From Sediminihaliea albiluteola (GTDB taxonomy: Bacteria > Pseudomonadota > Gammaproteobacteria > Pseudomonadales > Halieaceae): DNA of 64,000 nt. Position numbers and translations under genes: made by a program. Under the pieces are notes generated by a model. That model was not told the DNA's origin and did not search any database. It saw only the letters and a program-made list of their open reading frames with translations. Of the stretch, positions 32,499-42,558 are shown piece by piece. Position 1 is the first letter of the stretch. Each line of letters opens with the position of its first letter. The stretch is from positions 620,001 through 684,000 of the forward strand of contig NZ_JACFXU010000014.1 in the NCBI RefSeq assembly GCF_014077625.1, in the 5' to 3' direction.

Positions 32499-34358
32499 AT
32501 GCTGCGCGTGTTGCTGTACTTGATCATCACCCCCATCCTGCTGATCCTTGCTGCAGCATTTATCATTCCTTTGTTTTTGGACGAAGACAAACTACTGGCC
32601 ATTGCAGCAGAGGCCCTAGAAAAGCAAACAGGGGCCACACTCACCGTCGGTGGCGAAGCCAAACTCAGTCTGTTTCCGCGGATAGCTATGCAGCTAAACG
32701 AGGCCGAGCTGAGCTTAGCCGGCGAAGGTCAGCCAGACCTCAGCGCACGCTCACTCGATATTGCCGTACAACTGATGCCCCTATTCTCTGGCAGTGTTGA
32801 AATTGAAGGCTTAGCCATCAAGGGCTTATTAGTGAATGTGCCGCCGGCACCTAAGCGGCCAGAAATCGACACCAGTGACATGAGTGACGCGGAGTTAGAC
32901 ATGTTCTACGCCGCCCGTCGCAAAGCACTCAGCGAAGCTGGCACTAAGCGCGGTGCGAGTGCAGCTCTGGCTTTGCCCATGGCACTTGAAGTAGACCGTC
33001 TCTCTATCACTAACTCGCGAGTGGTGTTACTTGCCAAGGGCCCTGCAGCACCCACGGTAATCGACATTAAGGCCCTCAAGGCCAAGCATCTGAATCTCGA
33101 TGGCGAGGAAGTTCCGCTCAGCCTGTCACTATCAATCCTCGGTGCGGGTGACAGCGAGCCTGTTAAAGTGGAGCTTGAAAGTAGCTTTACTGTAGATAGC
33201 GAAGGCCAGCAGTTGGCACTGAGCTCACTCTCAGCTGTCATTAGCGGAGCTAGCGCAGAGCCGATCAGGCTCAGCGCGACGGGTGATGCGAGTCTTGAGC
33301 AAATGACCGCCGACTTAGCCATGCAAGTGGATATTGGTCAAGCTCATGGCAGTGGTACTTTACGCTACGCTAGCTTTAGCAGCCCTCAGATTGATGCCAA
33401 CCTGCACTTCAACCAGCTTAATCCCTCCCTGTTTGCCCTAGCAGGCCCAAACAGCAAAGATCCAAAACAAAGTGACAAAGACGCCCGAGATGGCGATGCC
33501 CCCCTGCCGCTAGCGGGCCTGCGCTCAATCGATAGCCGCGCCCAGCTGCGCATCGATAAAGCTATTATCGATGGCTACGAAATTGACAATTTAAACAGCC
33601 AGCTGCGAGTCTCTGAGGGCGTAGTCAAAATCAATCGGCTCAGCGGCCAGCTTTACGGCGGCGAGCTGGCATTAGAGGCCACTTTCAATGCCAAGCATAA
33701 CAGGGCCAAACTCAATACCCAGGGCAGCATCACTGGGGTCGATATTGCGCAATTATTGCAGGCTCTAGAGGCTGAGCCTCTTGCCACGGGCAAAGTCTCA
33801 ATGAACTGGCAGTTTGCCAGCGCCGGTACCACCAGCAATGCCCTGCGCGATAAGCTCAATGGCCCCCTTAGTATGCACACCAGCGACTTAGTGCTGAAAG
33901 ATATAGGCATTGAAAAAATGCTCTGTGAAACCGTGGCTCTGGCCAACCGCGAGTCACTCAGCAGCGAACTAGCCACTGACAGCGCTTTTGAAGCACTGAC
34001 TGTAGATATTAAGGTTGAGGAGGGCAAAGCTCGCCTCGCTCCCTTACGTGGGGAGCTACAACACCTTGCACTCAACGGTACCGGCGATCTCGACCTAAAG
34101 AGCCTCAAATTTGACGCTAAGTTCAAGGCGCGTATCGCTGAAGGTCTTTCAGAGCTGGATCCTGCCTGCCGTATCCATCAACGCTACACAGCCATCGACT
34201 GGCCGCTGGAGTGTGAAGGAGAACTCGGTGGAAAGCCGAGTAAGTGGTGCTCCGTTGACAGTGGCGAAATACTGGAGGAGCTGGCCAAAAATGAAGTCAA
34301 ACGTAAGTTAGGCCAAGAAGCTGGTCGCCTGCTCGACAGGCTCCGCAAACAGGATTAA
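32499..34358 (+). CDS. AsmA family protein
   Basis: A protein of 619 residues: one N-terminal membrane helix (about 5-27), then the AsmA/TamB-like repeating-groove body, with LTVGGEAKLSLFPRIAMQLN and the C-terminal AsmA_2 domain, including GKVSMNWQFASAGTTSNALR and LSMHTSDLVLKDIGIEKMLC. AsmA-like proteins span the periplasm and are implicated in phospholipid transport to the outer membrane. An RBS GAGG lies before ATG 32499. Confidence 0.9.
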   Translation: MLRVLLYLIITPILLILAAAFIIPLFLDEDKLLAIAAEALEKQTGATLTVGGEAKLSLFPRIAMQLNEAELSLAGEGQPDLSARSLDIAVQLMPLFSGSVEIEGLAIKGLLVNVPPAPKRPEIDTSDMSDAELDMFYAARRKALSEAGTKRGASAALALPMALEVDRLSITNSRVVLLAKGPAAPTVIDIKALKAKHLNLDGEEVPLSLSLSILGAGDSEPVKVELESSFTVDSEGQQLALSSLSAVISGASAEPIRLSATGDASLEQMTADLAMQVDIGQAHGSGTLRYASFSSPQIDANLHFNQLNPSLFALAGPNSKDPKQSDKDARDGDAPLPLAGLRSIDSRAQLRIDKAIIDGYEIDNLNSQLRVSEGVVKINRLSGQLYGGELALEATFNAKHNRAKLNTQGSITGVDIAQLLQALEAEPLATGKVSMNWQFASAGTTSNALRDKLNGPLSMHTSDLVLKDIGIEKMLCETVALANRESLSSELATDSAFEALTVDIKVEEGKARLAPLRGELQHLALNGTGDLDLKSLKFDAKFKARIAEGLSELDPACRIHQRYTAIDWPLECEGELGGKPSKWCSVDSGEILEELAKNEVKRKLGQEAGRLLDRLRKQD

Positions 34359-34397
34359 ACGACTGGCTTATCTCTCTAGACTGACTCTGAGCGCCGC

Positions 34398-36104
34398 TTA
34401 AATCGCTGCGCTCAGCTGCTTGATACTGTAATTGAGTATCTGATCGTTCTCCGAGTAATCCACCGGACAATCGATTAAATGCACGCCCTCGCTGTTCAGG
34501 CACTGTTCTAGTAAAGGCCCGAGCTGAGCGCTACTTGTGATACGGTGCCCCTGAGCACCATAGGACTCGGCATATTTAACAAAGTCTGGGTTGCCGTATT
34601 GTAAACCCCAGTCAGCAAAACCCATGTTGGCCTGTTTCCAGCGAATCATGCCATAGGAAGAGTCATTGAGGATTAGGCAGCTCAGGTTCATCTTGAGTCG
34701 CACTGCGGTTTCCAGCTCCTGACTATTCATCATAAAGCCACCATCCCCACAAATAGCCATCACTTTGCGCTCGGGATAAACCAAGTGCGCAGCCATCGCT
34801 GAGGGCAAGCCAGCCCCCATACTGGCCAAAGCATTATCCAGCAGCACAGTGTTAGAGCTGTGAGCACTGTAATTACGTGCAAACCAGATTTTGTAGATCC
34901 CATTATCGAGGCAAATAATACCGTCATCAGGCATTACCCGCCGTACTTGGGCGACTAAATATTGAGGGTATATAGGAAATCGTTGGTCGTCCTCGCCCTT
35001 GGCAATATTGGCATCGTGATGCTTCTTCACTGCTTTCATGCGGGCAAAGTCCCAATTGGGACGCGGCCCCTCGGCCAAACCGCTTTTAATCTGCCAGATA
35101 GCGTTGGCGATATCGCCGATCACTTCCAGTTGAGGGAAGTACACCGGATCCACTTCGGCGCTGCGAAAGGAAATATGAATCACCTGCGTACCTTCGGGGA
35201 CCTCCACTGGGTTGTTGGGATCATCTTCACTGGCATCCTCCCTCTGCCCGTGACGCATAAAGAAAGGCGGTTTCTCGATGACATCGTGCCCTACATTAAT
35301 AATCAGGTCTGCCGCTTCAATTGCCCGATGAACAAAGTCACCCGCCGACAAAGCAGTGCACCCCATAAACAGAGGGTGGCGCTCATCGATCACGCCTTTA
35401 CCAAGCTGCGTAGTCGCAAAGGGGATAGCAAAATCATCCACTAACTGAGTGAGCACCTTGCTGGTGAGTTTGCGATTGGCGCCAGCACCAATGACTAAGA
35501 TCGGTGAGCGCGCAGTGGCGATACGCTCTACAGCAATCCGCACAGCTTTCTCTTCTGCCACCGCTCGCCGCACCATCGAGGGCTGAACTGGATACTGCTG
35601 GGTCTCCTCGGCGGCGATATCCTCTGGCAGCTCCAAATGCACGGCGCCGGGCTTCTCTTCTTCTGCCAAACGCAGGGCCTCGCGCACGCGGCTGGGAATA
35701 TTGTCACCAGAGACTATCTGCTGAGCATACTTGGTGATCGGGCGCATCATCTCCACAACGTCGAGAATCTGAAAGCGCCCCTGCTTAGAGCTCTTGATCG
35801 GCTTCTGACCGGTGATCATCAGCATCGGCATGCCGCCAAGTTGAGCGTAGGCCGCAGCAGTGGTTAAGTTCGTCGCCCCCGGCCCCAAGGTCGCCATACA
35901 AACCCCGGCCTTACCCGTCAGGCGGCCATAAGTCGCCGCCATAAAGCCCGCGGCCTGCTCATGGCGGGTCAGTATTAACTGAATCTTTTGGGAGCGCGAC
36001 AAGGAGTCTAAAAAATCTAAGTTTTCCTCCCCGGGTATACCAAAGACATAGTTCACGCCTTCTTGTTCTAGGGCCCTAACAAGTAGATCAGATGCTTTGG
36101 TCAC
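34398..36104 (-). CDS. Acetolactate synthase, TPP-dependent large subunit
   Basis: 568 residues with the three TPP-enzyme domains. The catalytic glutamate is in RHEQAAGFMAATYGRLTG (about residue 48), the TPP-binding motif is GDGGFMMNSQELETAVRLKM with later NDSSYG. No small regulatory subunit (ilvN) gene is adjacent, so this may be a catabolic AlsS-type enzyme or an orphan. It condenses two pyruvates to 2-acetolactate. Promoter lies in the 145-bp gap before the DUF1214 gene. Confidence 0.88.
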   Translation of the reverse strand: MTKASDLLVRALEQEGVNYVFGIPGEENLDFLDSLSRSQKIQLILTRHEQAAGFMAATYGRLTGKAGVCMATLGPGATNLTTAAAYAQLGGMPMLMITGQKPIKSSKQGRFQILDVVEMMRPITKYAQQIVSGDNIPSRVREALRLAEEEKPGAVHLELPEDIAAEETQQYPVQPSMVRRAVAEEKAVRIAVERIATARSPILVIGAGANRKLTSKVLTQLVDDFAIPFATTQLGKGVIDERHPLFMGCTALSAGDFVHRAIEAADLIINVGHDVIEKPPFFMRHGQREDASEDDPNNPVEVPEGTQVIHISFRSAEVDPVYFPQLEVIGDIANAIWQIKSGLAEGPRPNWDFARMKAVKKHHDANIAKGEDDQRFPIYPQYLVAQVRRVMPDDGIICLDNGIYKIWFARNYSAHSSNTVLLDNALASMGAGLPSAMAAHLVYPERKVMAICGDGGFMMNSQELETAVRLKMNLSCLILNDSSYGMIRWKQANMGFADWGLQYGNPDFVKYAESYGAQGHRITSSAQLGPLLEQCLNSEGVHLIDCPVDYSENDQILNYSIKQLSAAI

Positions 36105-36249
36105 TTTTGCCTCCTGCAGAACTCTGCGGGCTTGGGGTGAGACTTCCTTGCAATCTGTATTGATGCTAGCACAAGCTCAGCACTTCGCCGTTTCAGCACC
36201 GGCCAAGTGGACTGCCAGTGCTGATCTGCATTAATGTGAGCAAAGCCCC

Positions 36250-37635
36250 TTAAAAGACACGGTAGCGGCGCTGTACATGCTGCTGGCGCAGTGCAATGTC
36301 GCGGCTCCGCTGCTCGGCAGTGACCACAGGCGTATCGGCTGGGAAACAATCCCTAATTTCAGCAAAGCTCACTTTACGCGCCGAAATTGTCGGCCAATCC
36401 TGTTCTGGCGGCAGTACAGAATAAGCCCAGCGATTGGACAAGTAGCCTTTTTTAAGCCCGGTAGTATCAATCCAGTTAGGCACTCCAGGATCGCGGTGAG
36501 CTACCACCCAGCGCTGCACCCCATCTGCTGCCATGTGCATTTGAAAGCCATTCAGACTGCTCTGGTGATTAGCATAGTCGGGTGACTCGCCCCACAGATT
36601 GCCCAAGTGCAAACTGGTATAGACCGGCTCACCGCTGTATGTCGCCTCGATGTAAAGCGCCTCATCTTGTTCAAGATCAAAGATGCCGCCGGCGTAAATA
36701 TTAGTACTCATACCGCCGCCGGTATCACCAGAAGCCCCATTGGGTTTGTTATAGCCGTTTACCGGCATGAAATAACGCCCATCCTCGGGCCCGCCATGGC
36801 TGCCATTACAGTTCAGCACGCGGTCATAGAAGGCCAGCCAAAAGTGCATTTGCCCCCGCACAATGCCACCGAGCCGACGCAACTGTTCGGCAGTGCGCGC
36901 GCTACTTAAGGGCTGTGGCTGGCTGCCCTCGGTGTCCAGCGCTGTGATATTGAACTGAATTGCCTGCTCGCGTTGCCAGTCGTAAAACAATTGACGGCCG
37001 CTGATATAAGTAGCGAAACGCTCCTCACCATCAGGCTTAGCCCGAGGTGGTGGCTTGCGGGTGCAGATAAAGTTGCCCTCGTAACCCTCTGGCTTTTCCG
37101 GCCCAAGCAGCAACTCAAAAGCGCCATCATCAGCGACCAGAATTTGTGATGAATCCAGGGTTCCAAAACCGGTCCGAGTACCCGGCGTCAGCTCACGCAG
37201 GTCACCCGAGTCCCCGGCAAGCTGTCCGCTCTGAGTTTCAAAAATCACATACTGCGGCGCGAGAGGGCCCGACTCCACTCGCGCTTCGCCGCGCCAGTGG
37301 CGAGTATCGGGCAGGGTGGCGTGCACTCGGTAGTACTTACGGCCATCGATGGGAGCATAAAAGTAAATCGCATCTGAATTGTCGATGGTCGATTTATTGT
37401 AAACCGACAAGGCATTGCGAAAGGCCGGAAAGTCGGGGTCCTCATGAAAGCTGCGCTCTACCGCATGATGGATAAAACCAGCCAGATAGCGATAACCTTC
37501 GGCCAGCGTGCGGTCCTCTGCTTGCGGTGGAAAGAACTCTGGGTGATCAATAGCATCTCGGGCAGCCTGTAACTCACTGATCAAGTCATCCCAAGCCTGT
37601 CGTAAAAGCTCCTTGCTCTGCTGCGCATCATTCAT
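36250..37635 (-). CDS. DUF1214 domain protein
   Basis: 461 residues. The C-terminal third holds the DUF1214 pattern LEQDEALYIEATYSGEPVYT with SLHLGNLWGESPDYANHQSS and the end region VPNWIDTTGLKKGYLSNRWA. No signal peptide. Third gene of a minus-strand operon (sulfotransferase, SDR, this gene), 2 bp after the SDR stop. DUF1214 proteins often occur with catabolic genes for lipids or steroids; activity is unproven. Confidence 0.85.
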   Translation of the reverse strand: MNDAQQSKELLRQAWDDLISELQAARDAIDHPEFFPPQAEDRTLAEGYRYLAGFIHHAVERSFHEDPDFPAFRNALSVYNKSTIDNSDAIYFYAPIDGRKYYRVHATLPDTRHWRGEARVESGPLAPQYVIFETQSGQLAGDSGDLRELTPGTRTGFGTLDSSQILVADDGAFELLLGPEKPEGYEGNFICTRKPPPRAKPDGEERFATYISGRQLFYDWQREQAIQFNITALDTEGSQPQPLSSARTAEQLRRLGGIVRGQMHFWLAFYDRVLNCNGSHGGPEDGRYFMPVNGYNKPNGASGDTGGGMSTNIYAGGIFDLEQDEALYIEATYSGEPVYTSLHLGNLWGESPDYANHQSSLNGFQMHMAADGVQRWVVAHRDPGVPNWIDTTGLKKGYLSNRWAYSVLPPEQDWPTISARKVSFAEIRDCFPADTPVVTAEQRSRDIALRQQHVQRRYRVF

Positions 37636-37637
37636 CC

Positions 37638-38498
37638 TTACTCACCCCCCGTCTGCTCATCAAGTTGCGCTGCTAAAAAAGCATCACCTAAGACACGCTG
37701 TCCATCGAGGCTGTAAACCTTGGCGCCAAGGGAGTGCAACAAGCGGCGACTGTAAGCCACTTGGCCTAAGAGTTGCCCCGAGCACAGTTGCAGTGCGGCC
37801 TCTGCCATAACTTCTAATGGTTCCGCCATGTCAGGATTGCGCTCGGCAATATCTCGCACATGGGCTGCCCCTGGCGTTAATACGATGCTCTCTGGCGCGA
37901 GGGTATTCACATAGACCCCCTCCCCCGCCACTTCGTGAGCCAAGCCGAGGGTATAGCGATTTAAAGCCGCTTTAGTCGCACCATAAGCCGCGATAGCATG
38001 CGCCGCCATCGCCGAATCGCGATAAGGCACCTGTGGTTGTTCACAGGTAGAAGAGCTAATGTTAAGAATCCAACCCTCTCCTCTGGCGCGCATGCCCGCT
38101 AGAGCTTGCTGAGCCAGATCGATCGGCGCATTCAAGTTTAATTCGTACATCCAAGTACGCTGCGCTGCTGTCACCTTACTGGGTAAACCCATCTTGGCGC
38201 CGGCAGCGTTGTTAACCAGTATTGATAAAGGCCCCAGGGCTTGCTCAGCGCGCGCTACTAAATCGGCGCGGGCCTCTGGATCACTGAGGTCACAGACCAG
38301 TGCGACAACCTTGGCGCCACCGGCGCTCAACTCCTCTACCGCGCCTTCCAGCGTCCCTGGCAGTTTGCCATGCGCCCCGAGACGCGACGCACACAGGGCC
38401 ACGTTCGCGCCTTCGGCGACAAAGCGCTTCGCAATGGCTAGCCCAATGCCGCGACTAGCGCCAGTAATCAGTGCCGATTTACCCTGCAATTGTTTCAT
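37638..38498 (-). CDS. SDR family oxidoreductase
   Basis: 286 residues. Cofactor site TGASRGIGLA near the N-terminus, NNAAGAKMG, ILNISSSTCEQP with the catalytic Ser, then AYGATKAALNRYTLGLA (YxxxK). The first Gly-rich motif and Arg suggest preference for NADPH but this is not certain. It overlaps the sulfotransferase gene by 4 bp (ATGA), so translation is coupled. Confidence 0.88.
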   Translation of the reverse strand: MKQLQGKSALITGASRGIGLAIAKRFVAEGANVALCASRLGAHGKLPGTLEGAVEELSAGGAKVVALVCDLSDPEARADLVARAEQALGPLSILVNNAAGAKMGLPSKVTAAQRTWMYELNLNAPIDLAQQALAGMRARGEGWILNISSSTCEQPQVPYRDSAMAAHAIAAYGATKAALNRYTLGLAHEVAGEGVYVNTLAPESIVLTPGAAHVRDIAERNPDMAEPLEVMAEAALQLCSGQLLGQVAYSRRLLHSLGAKVYSLDGQRVLGDAFLAAQLDEQTGGE

Positions 38499-39673
38499 TT
38501 CTTATCTCCTTGCTCGTTGTCGCTTATAGATTGAGTGCGTCGCGGCCAGCCGTATTGATCAAACAGCTCAGGCAACTCGGCTTCGATTCGCTCCGGTGAT
38601 AACTCGTAATCATCAATCGTATACTCAAAGCTTGTTTTGTGGCCACGCTCGCGCTCTTCCTGCTGCTTGAGCCAGTGGTCAAATTCGTCGGTCATAGGCA
38701 GCGACAACTCTTGGTAAACCTTTTGCAGCGTTGCTCGTGGCTGCGTAGTGATGTCGCGGTAGTCGACAAAAATTTGCGCTGTGTTGGGATGGGCCGCCAG
38801 CACCGCAGCGGGATGGCGGAAAGACTCAAAGGAAATATCCGTCATCACCCGCAAAGAAGCGGCATATTGCTCGGGCTTCCAGCCGCGTCCCTTCCAGGTG
38901 ATTTCGAGCAGTCGCAGTGTGCTCGGAATACACTGATGCGGATCGCGCATCAGCACCACAAAGCGAGCGTCGGGGAAGGTTTCAATCAAGGCGCTAACCC
39001 AGCCACACATCAGCGGATTCTTACTCAAATGAATACGATCGCCGCCATTTAGCAGCAATTGACGTTTCACACACTCACGATAGTGGTGTAACCAACGGCG
39101 ACGCTTTTTAGCTGACATTTGATCGACATGAAACAAATCGATCTTATCCATCATTGGCACGTCCAAAGCCCACTGCTGAGTCACAAAGGCAGCGCGCATC
39201 ACAAACTGATCTTCTTCAGCGTTCCACAAACTCATATCGTGAATATGGCGGAACTTGCCGAAGGTTTTATCGTCCCACTCCCGCAGGCGCTGTTTAATTG
39301 CTCCGCCCAAGCAGCGCGCATCAAAGTACCCAAGCCCACGAATGACCTTTTTTTGTAGCAGGGAGGGAAACAGTAGCTCCCAATACAAGAAATAACTGAA
39401 AGTATCGCCATCGGCGGCCAGCAAACGGTGCGCCAGCGTGGTACCACTGCGTGCATGGCCAATAATAAATACTGGGCGCTGCACTTTTTGCCGCCACAGA
39501 CTGGGAAACAGGACATAGTCCAATAAAAAACACAGGCTGTGAAATAGGGTTGCCAGAGGCACTAGCAATAGCAAGCGAAACAACATACGAGGGCGGCCAG
39601 GCCAATCGCGCAAAGACCAAACATGGCGCAATACCCGCCCATAATAAACCCAATCAAAATACACCGCTTGCAC
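38495..39673 (-). CDS. Sulfotransferase family protein
   Basis: 392 residues. The PAPS-binding loop is PVFIIGHARSGTTLAHRLL (about 68-86) and the 3'-phosphate site is RFVVLMRDPHQCIPSTLRLL. A hydrophobic segment near residue 30-50 (LLLLVPLATLFHSLCFLLDY) may anchor it to the membrane. It would transfer sulfate from PAPS to an unknown acceptor. First gene of the operon, divergent from tetR 150 bp away. Confidence 0.86.
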   Translation of the reverse strand: MQAVYFDWVYYGRVLRHVWSLRDWPGRPRMLFRLLLLVPLATLFHSLCFLLDYVLFPSLWRQKVQRPVFIIGHARSGTTLAHRLLAADGDTFSYFLYWELLFPSLLQKKVIRGLGYFDARCLGGAIKQRLREWDDKTFGKFRHIHDMSLWNAEEDQFVMRAAFVTQQWALDVPMMDKIDLFHVDQMSAKKRRRWLHHYRECVKRQLLLNGGDRIHLSKNPLMCGWVSALIETFPDARFVVLMRDPHQCIPSTLRLLEITWKGRGWKPEQYAASLRVMTDISFESFRHPAAVLAAHPNTAQIFVDYRDITTQPRATLQKVYQELSLPMTDEFDHWLKQQEERERGHKTSFEYTIDDYELSPERIEAELPELFDQYGWPRRTQSISDNEQGDKK

Positions 39674-39698
39674 TCCTAGCTAATAACACAGACCATCA

Positions 39699-39714
39699 GC
39701 CTAGGGTGCTAGGC
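39699..39714. promoter_or_regulatory. Palindrome between sulfotransferase and TetR genes
   Basis: GCCTAG-GGTG-CTAGGC is a perfect inverted repeat of 6 bp arms around 4 bp, in the 151-bp divergent intergenic region. It could be the operator of the TetR regulator encoded next to it; the position suits control of both directions. No footprint data exist in the sequence. Confidence 0.45.
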
Positions 39715-39824
39715 GCGGGCCCGCAACTGGCATTTAGCCACCCAAAACAAGTAGGCAAGCCTTTGATTTTTATATGATTTATAAAGTATCACTCTAAGAC
39801 CTTACATTTTAAAGCAGTCCAAGA

Positions 39825-40466
39825 ATGCCAAAACATCAACCCCCTAGAGCGCGCAAGCGCCCCAAGCAAAGCCGCTCAGTTATGGCCGTACAAGCCATCC
39901 AACAAGCCTGCCTAAATATCCTGAACAGCGAAGGTGCGGACAAACTGACCACCGAGAGAATCGCCGATGTCGCGGGGGTGAACATCGCCTCGGTGTATCA
40001 GTACTTTCCAAACAAAGAGGCCATCCTGAGCGATGTCTACGAAGAGCTGCTAACGGAGATGGCCGATCGTGCGGCACAGCGTTTCTTGGAAATACAGGCA
40101 CTGGCGGAGGAATCACTCGAAGCCACTCTCACTGCTATCATCGACTTAGAGTGTGAACAGCTGTTAGCGCTGCAGAGCTTAGACCCGAACTTTTTTCTGA
40201 AGTATCAGCACAGTTTTGATATCCACCAGCGCGTGAACGAGCTCACCCAAAGCCAGAGCAACCCCTCCTGGGAGGAATGGCTAGATCAACTCCTGCAAAG
40301 GAGCTGCCCACCGAGCGAGCAGGCCGAGCTTCGCGGATTACTCCTAAGGCAAAGTCTGCAGGGCAATCTACATATTACCCTGCGCGATCGGCCCGAGTTG
40401 TTAAGCTCTGCCAGCTTTCGTAAAGAGCTGCTAAAGCTCTTGCTCGGCTACGTGCAAGCGCCTTGA
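39825..40466 (+). CDS. TetR/AcrR family regulator
   Basis: The protein has 213 residues. The N-terminal HTH is KLTTERIADVAGVNIASVYQ followed by YFPNKEAILSDVYEEL, typical of TetR. The C-terminal ligand domain is not classified. It is divergent from the sulfotransferase-SDR-DUF1214 operon and convergent with the amidohydrolase gene, so it most likely controls the operon. Ligand unknown; a lipid or acyl compound would fit the operon content. Confidence 0.9.
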   Translation: MPKHQPPRARKRPKQSRSVMAVQAIQQACLNILNSEGADKLTTERIADVAGVNIASVYQYFPNKEAILSDVYEELLTEMADRAAQRFLEIQALAEESLEATLTAIIDLECEQLLALQSLDPNFFLKYQHSFDIHQRVNELTQSQSNPSWEEWLDQLLQRSCPPSEQAELRGLLLRQSLQGNLHITLRDRPELLSSASFRKELLKLLLGYVQAP

Positions 40467-40487
40467 TATAAGGCACTATCAAAACAC

Positions 40488-42359
40488 TCAAGCCGCATGT
40501 AAGGCTCTGCCTAGTGGTCGGGATCCCAAAGCGGCAGTAAAGTCACTGCCATCCCAAACTAACTCACCGCGAATCAGAACTTGAGTCACCACACCGTCGG
40601 AGCGGTTCACCATCTGATCGTGCTCAAATAGCTCACGGTACTCGAGCTTGCGATGGTCATTGCTATCCCAAGCCGCAAGGGCTTGCGGATCTATCATCGT
40701 GATATCTGCCTGGGCACCGAGCTCAATACTGCCCACGTCCAAACCAAAGAAAGCAGCAGGTTCACGGGTTAGGCGCTTGACCATCTTGCTCACGGTGGCC
40801 ATGTCTTGTTGCTGAGCCAGCTTGAGTGACATCAAGTTGGCATCGAAAAAGGCCATGTTAGTAATGTGTGCGCCGGAGTCATTAAAGCCGGGCAATGCGT
40901 GGGGATGCATGAGAAACCCCAAGGTCGCGCGGTTGCCGACATTACTGACATCCACCCAGAAGCGGAACTTCTTGTCATATTGGCGCAGTAAGCCCAGCAT
41001 AAAATCAGCGTCATCTGTTATCGGGGCGCTAAAGCCTTCAAAAGCGATACGCTCCTGCTCTGAGCGAGCCTCGCCAGCCTTGCCGCGCTGGAATCGCAGC
41101 AATCGCTCGAAGACCTGCTGCAAACTTTCGCCCTCCCACTCAGCTACCGGCGCACCATCAAAAATCATCAGGGCGAGGTCACGCACCACTAAGTTATCTG
41201 GCATACCGATGCGAGCCATTAGGTGGGCCAGATTGCGCCCCCGGCGCCCGTGGTGCCAGTCACGGCGGAAGTCCTCGACAAACTGGGGGTCATTGAGCAG
41301 AGCCAAGCGCCCCTCAACATCATCGTACTCTTTGGCAATCACCCGACAGGCGCTGTCTAGCTCTTCAAATAAAGGACTTACAATGCCATCTGACCACACC
41401 CGAAAATTGGTGCCCAGCGCTTGAAAATGTATCTGGCCATTAAATAAACGACTATTCAGCAAGGACGCAAAGCGCAGGAAGGCATGGGGGACCCTAGGCG
41501 CTAGGGCAAACTCCATGACCGACAGGGCCGAAGTTTTCAAGCGCTTGCCAAATAAGCGGCCGCTAGACAGCATAAAGTAGCCCAAGGCTTTCAAGCGGTT
41601 GTCCAAAATCGGCGTGGTTTGCCAAACTCGGTCGTGGCGGCGCACCACAGCAAGCAAGCGCTTCATCTCAGAAAATGTCGCAAACTGTGTAGGAATGCGC
41701 TTATCCGTATTAGGCGCGTTGGCTAAATAGTGGAATGGCAGGCCGTCAGTCGACAGCCCCAAATAACCCTGCTGCATAGCACTTTCCAGTAGCGACTCCA
41801 TATGCGAGAGCTCTGCTTCAGTTGGCTCTCGAGAGATACTATCCTGCAAGCCCATGGCCTCAATCCGCAGCATCGAATGAGGTACAAAACTAGCCACGTT
41901 TGGCCCCAGGGCTAGCTTGTCAAAGTGCTTCATATAATCGGCCGTGTTATCCCAATCAATGGCATCGACACATTTTTCTAGCACGGCTTTGGGAATGTTC
42001 TCTACGCGGGTGAAACAGTCGACAATAGGATTTTGCTCGCCCTCTATTTGCCGCCCAAAACAGGTGCCCAGACTGCAGTTGCCAAACAGCACTGTGGTGG
42101 TACCGTGGCGTACCACTTCAGGTAAACGCGGATCTAAATCGACTTCCAGATCTAAGTGAGTATGGATATCTAAGAGACCCGGCATCAGCCACTGGCCGCT
42201 GCCGTCAATCACCTCTTTGGCCGCAGCCTGCGGCAAGTCCAAGCCCCGGGCCGCAATCTTGCCCTCAGCAATGGCTATATCTTCCTTCCGTGGCGCCTCG
42301 CCGCTGCCATCAAACACCAAAGCACCGGTGATCAGTACATCCCATGTAGCCGTAGTCAT
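40488..42359 (-). CDS. N-acyl-D-amino-acid deacylase-type amidohydrolase
   Basis: 623 residues, amidohydrolase superfamily. The metal motif HTHLDLEVD is at about 66-74, the body has a (beta/alpha)8 barrel, and the C-terminal DSGAHITNM and later QADITMIDPQALAAWD are typical of COG3653 D-aminoacylases. Zinc is expected. No signal peptide, so cytosolic. The usual reaction is removal of the acyl group from N-acyl-D-amino acids; substrate range is uncertain. Confidence 0.86.
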   Translation of the reverse strand: MTTATWDVLITGALVFDGSGEAPRKEDIAIAEGKIAARGLDLPQAAAKEVIDGSGQWLMPGLLDIHTHLDLEVDLDPRLPEVVRHGTTTVLFGNCSLGTCFGRQIEGEQNPIVDCFTRVENIPKAVLEKCVDAIDWDNTADYMKHFDKLALGPNVASFVPHSMLRIEAMGLQDSISREPTEAELSHMESLLESAMQQGYLGLSTDGLPFHYLANAPNTDKRIPTQFATFSEMKRLLAVVRRHDRVWQTTPILDNRLKALGYFMLSSGRLFGKRLKTSALSVMEFALAPRVPHAFLRFASLLNSRLFNGQIHFQALGTNFRVWSDGIVSPLFEELDSACRVIAKEYDDVEGRLALLNDPQFVEDFRRDWHHGRRGRNLAHLMARIGMPDNLVVRDLALMIFDGAPVAEWEGESLQQVFERLLRFQRGKAGEARSEQERIAFEGFSAPITDDADFMLGLLRQYDKKFRFWVDVSNVGNRATLGFLMHPHALPGFNDSGAHITNMAFFDANLMSLKLAQQQDMATVSKMVKRLTREPAAFFGLDVGSIELGAQADITMIDPQALAAWDSNDHRKLEYRELFEHDQMVNRSDGVVTQVLIRGELVWDGSDFTAALGSRPLGRALHAA

Positions 42360-42558
42360 CTTAGGCCCTCACTAAACTATTATTTGTCTCCGAGTCTAGA
42401 ACAAGCAGCTAGGCATGACCAGAACAGCTAACGAGCTATTAGTAGGCCACTTAGAAGGCGGCCATGAGTCGCTCTGCTGTTATGGGGCTTTGCCGGATGC
42501 TACAGTGCGACTCAATCCAACCCTTGATATTGTCGGGTCCTGCCCGAGGCGAGTTCTC

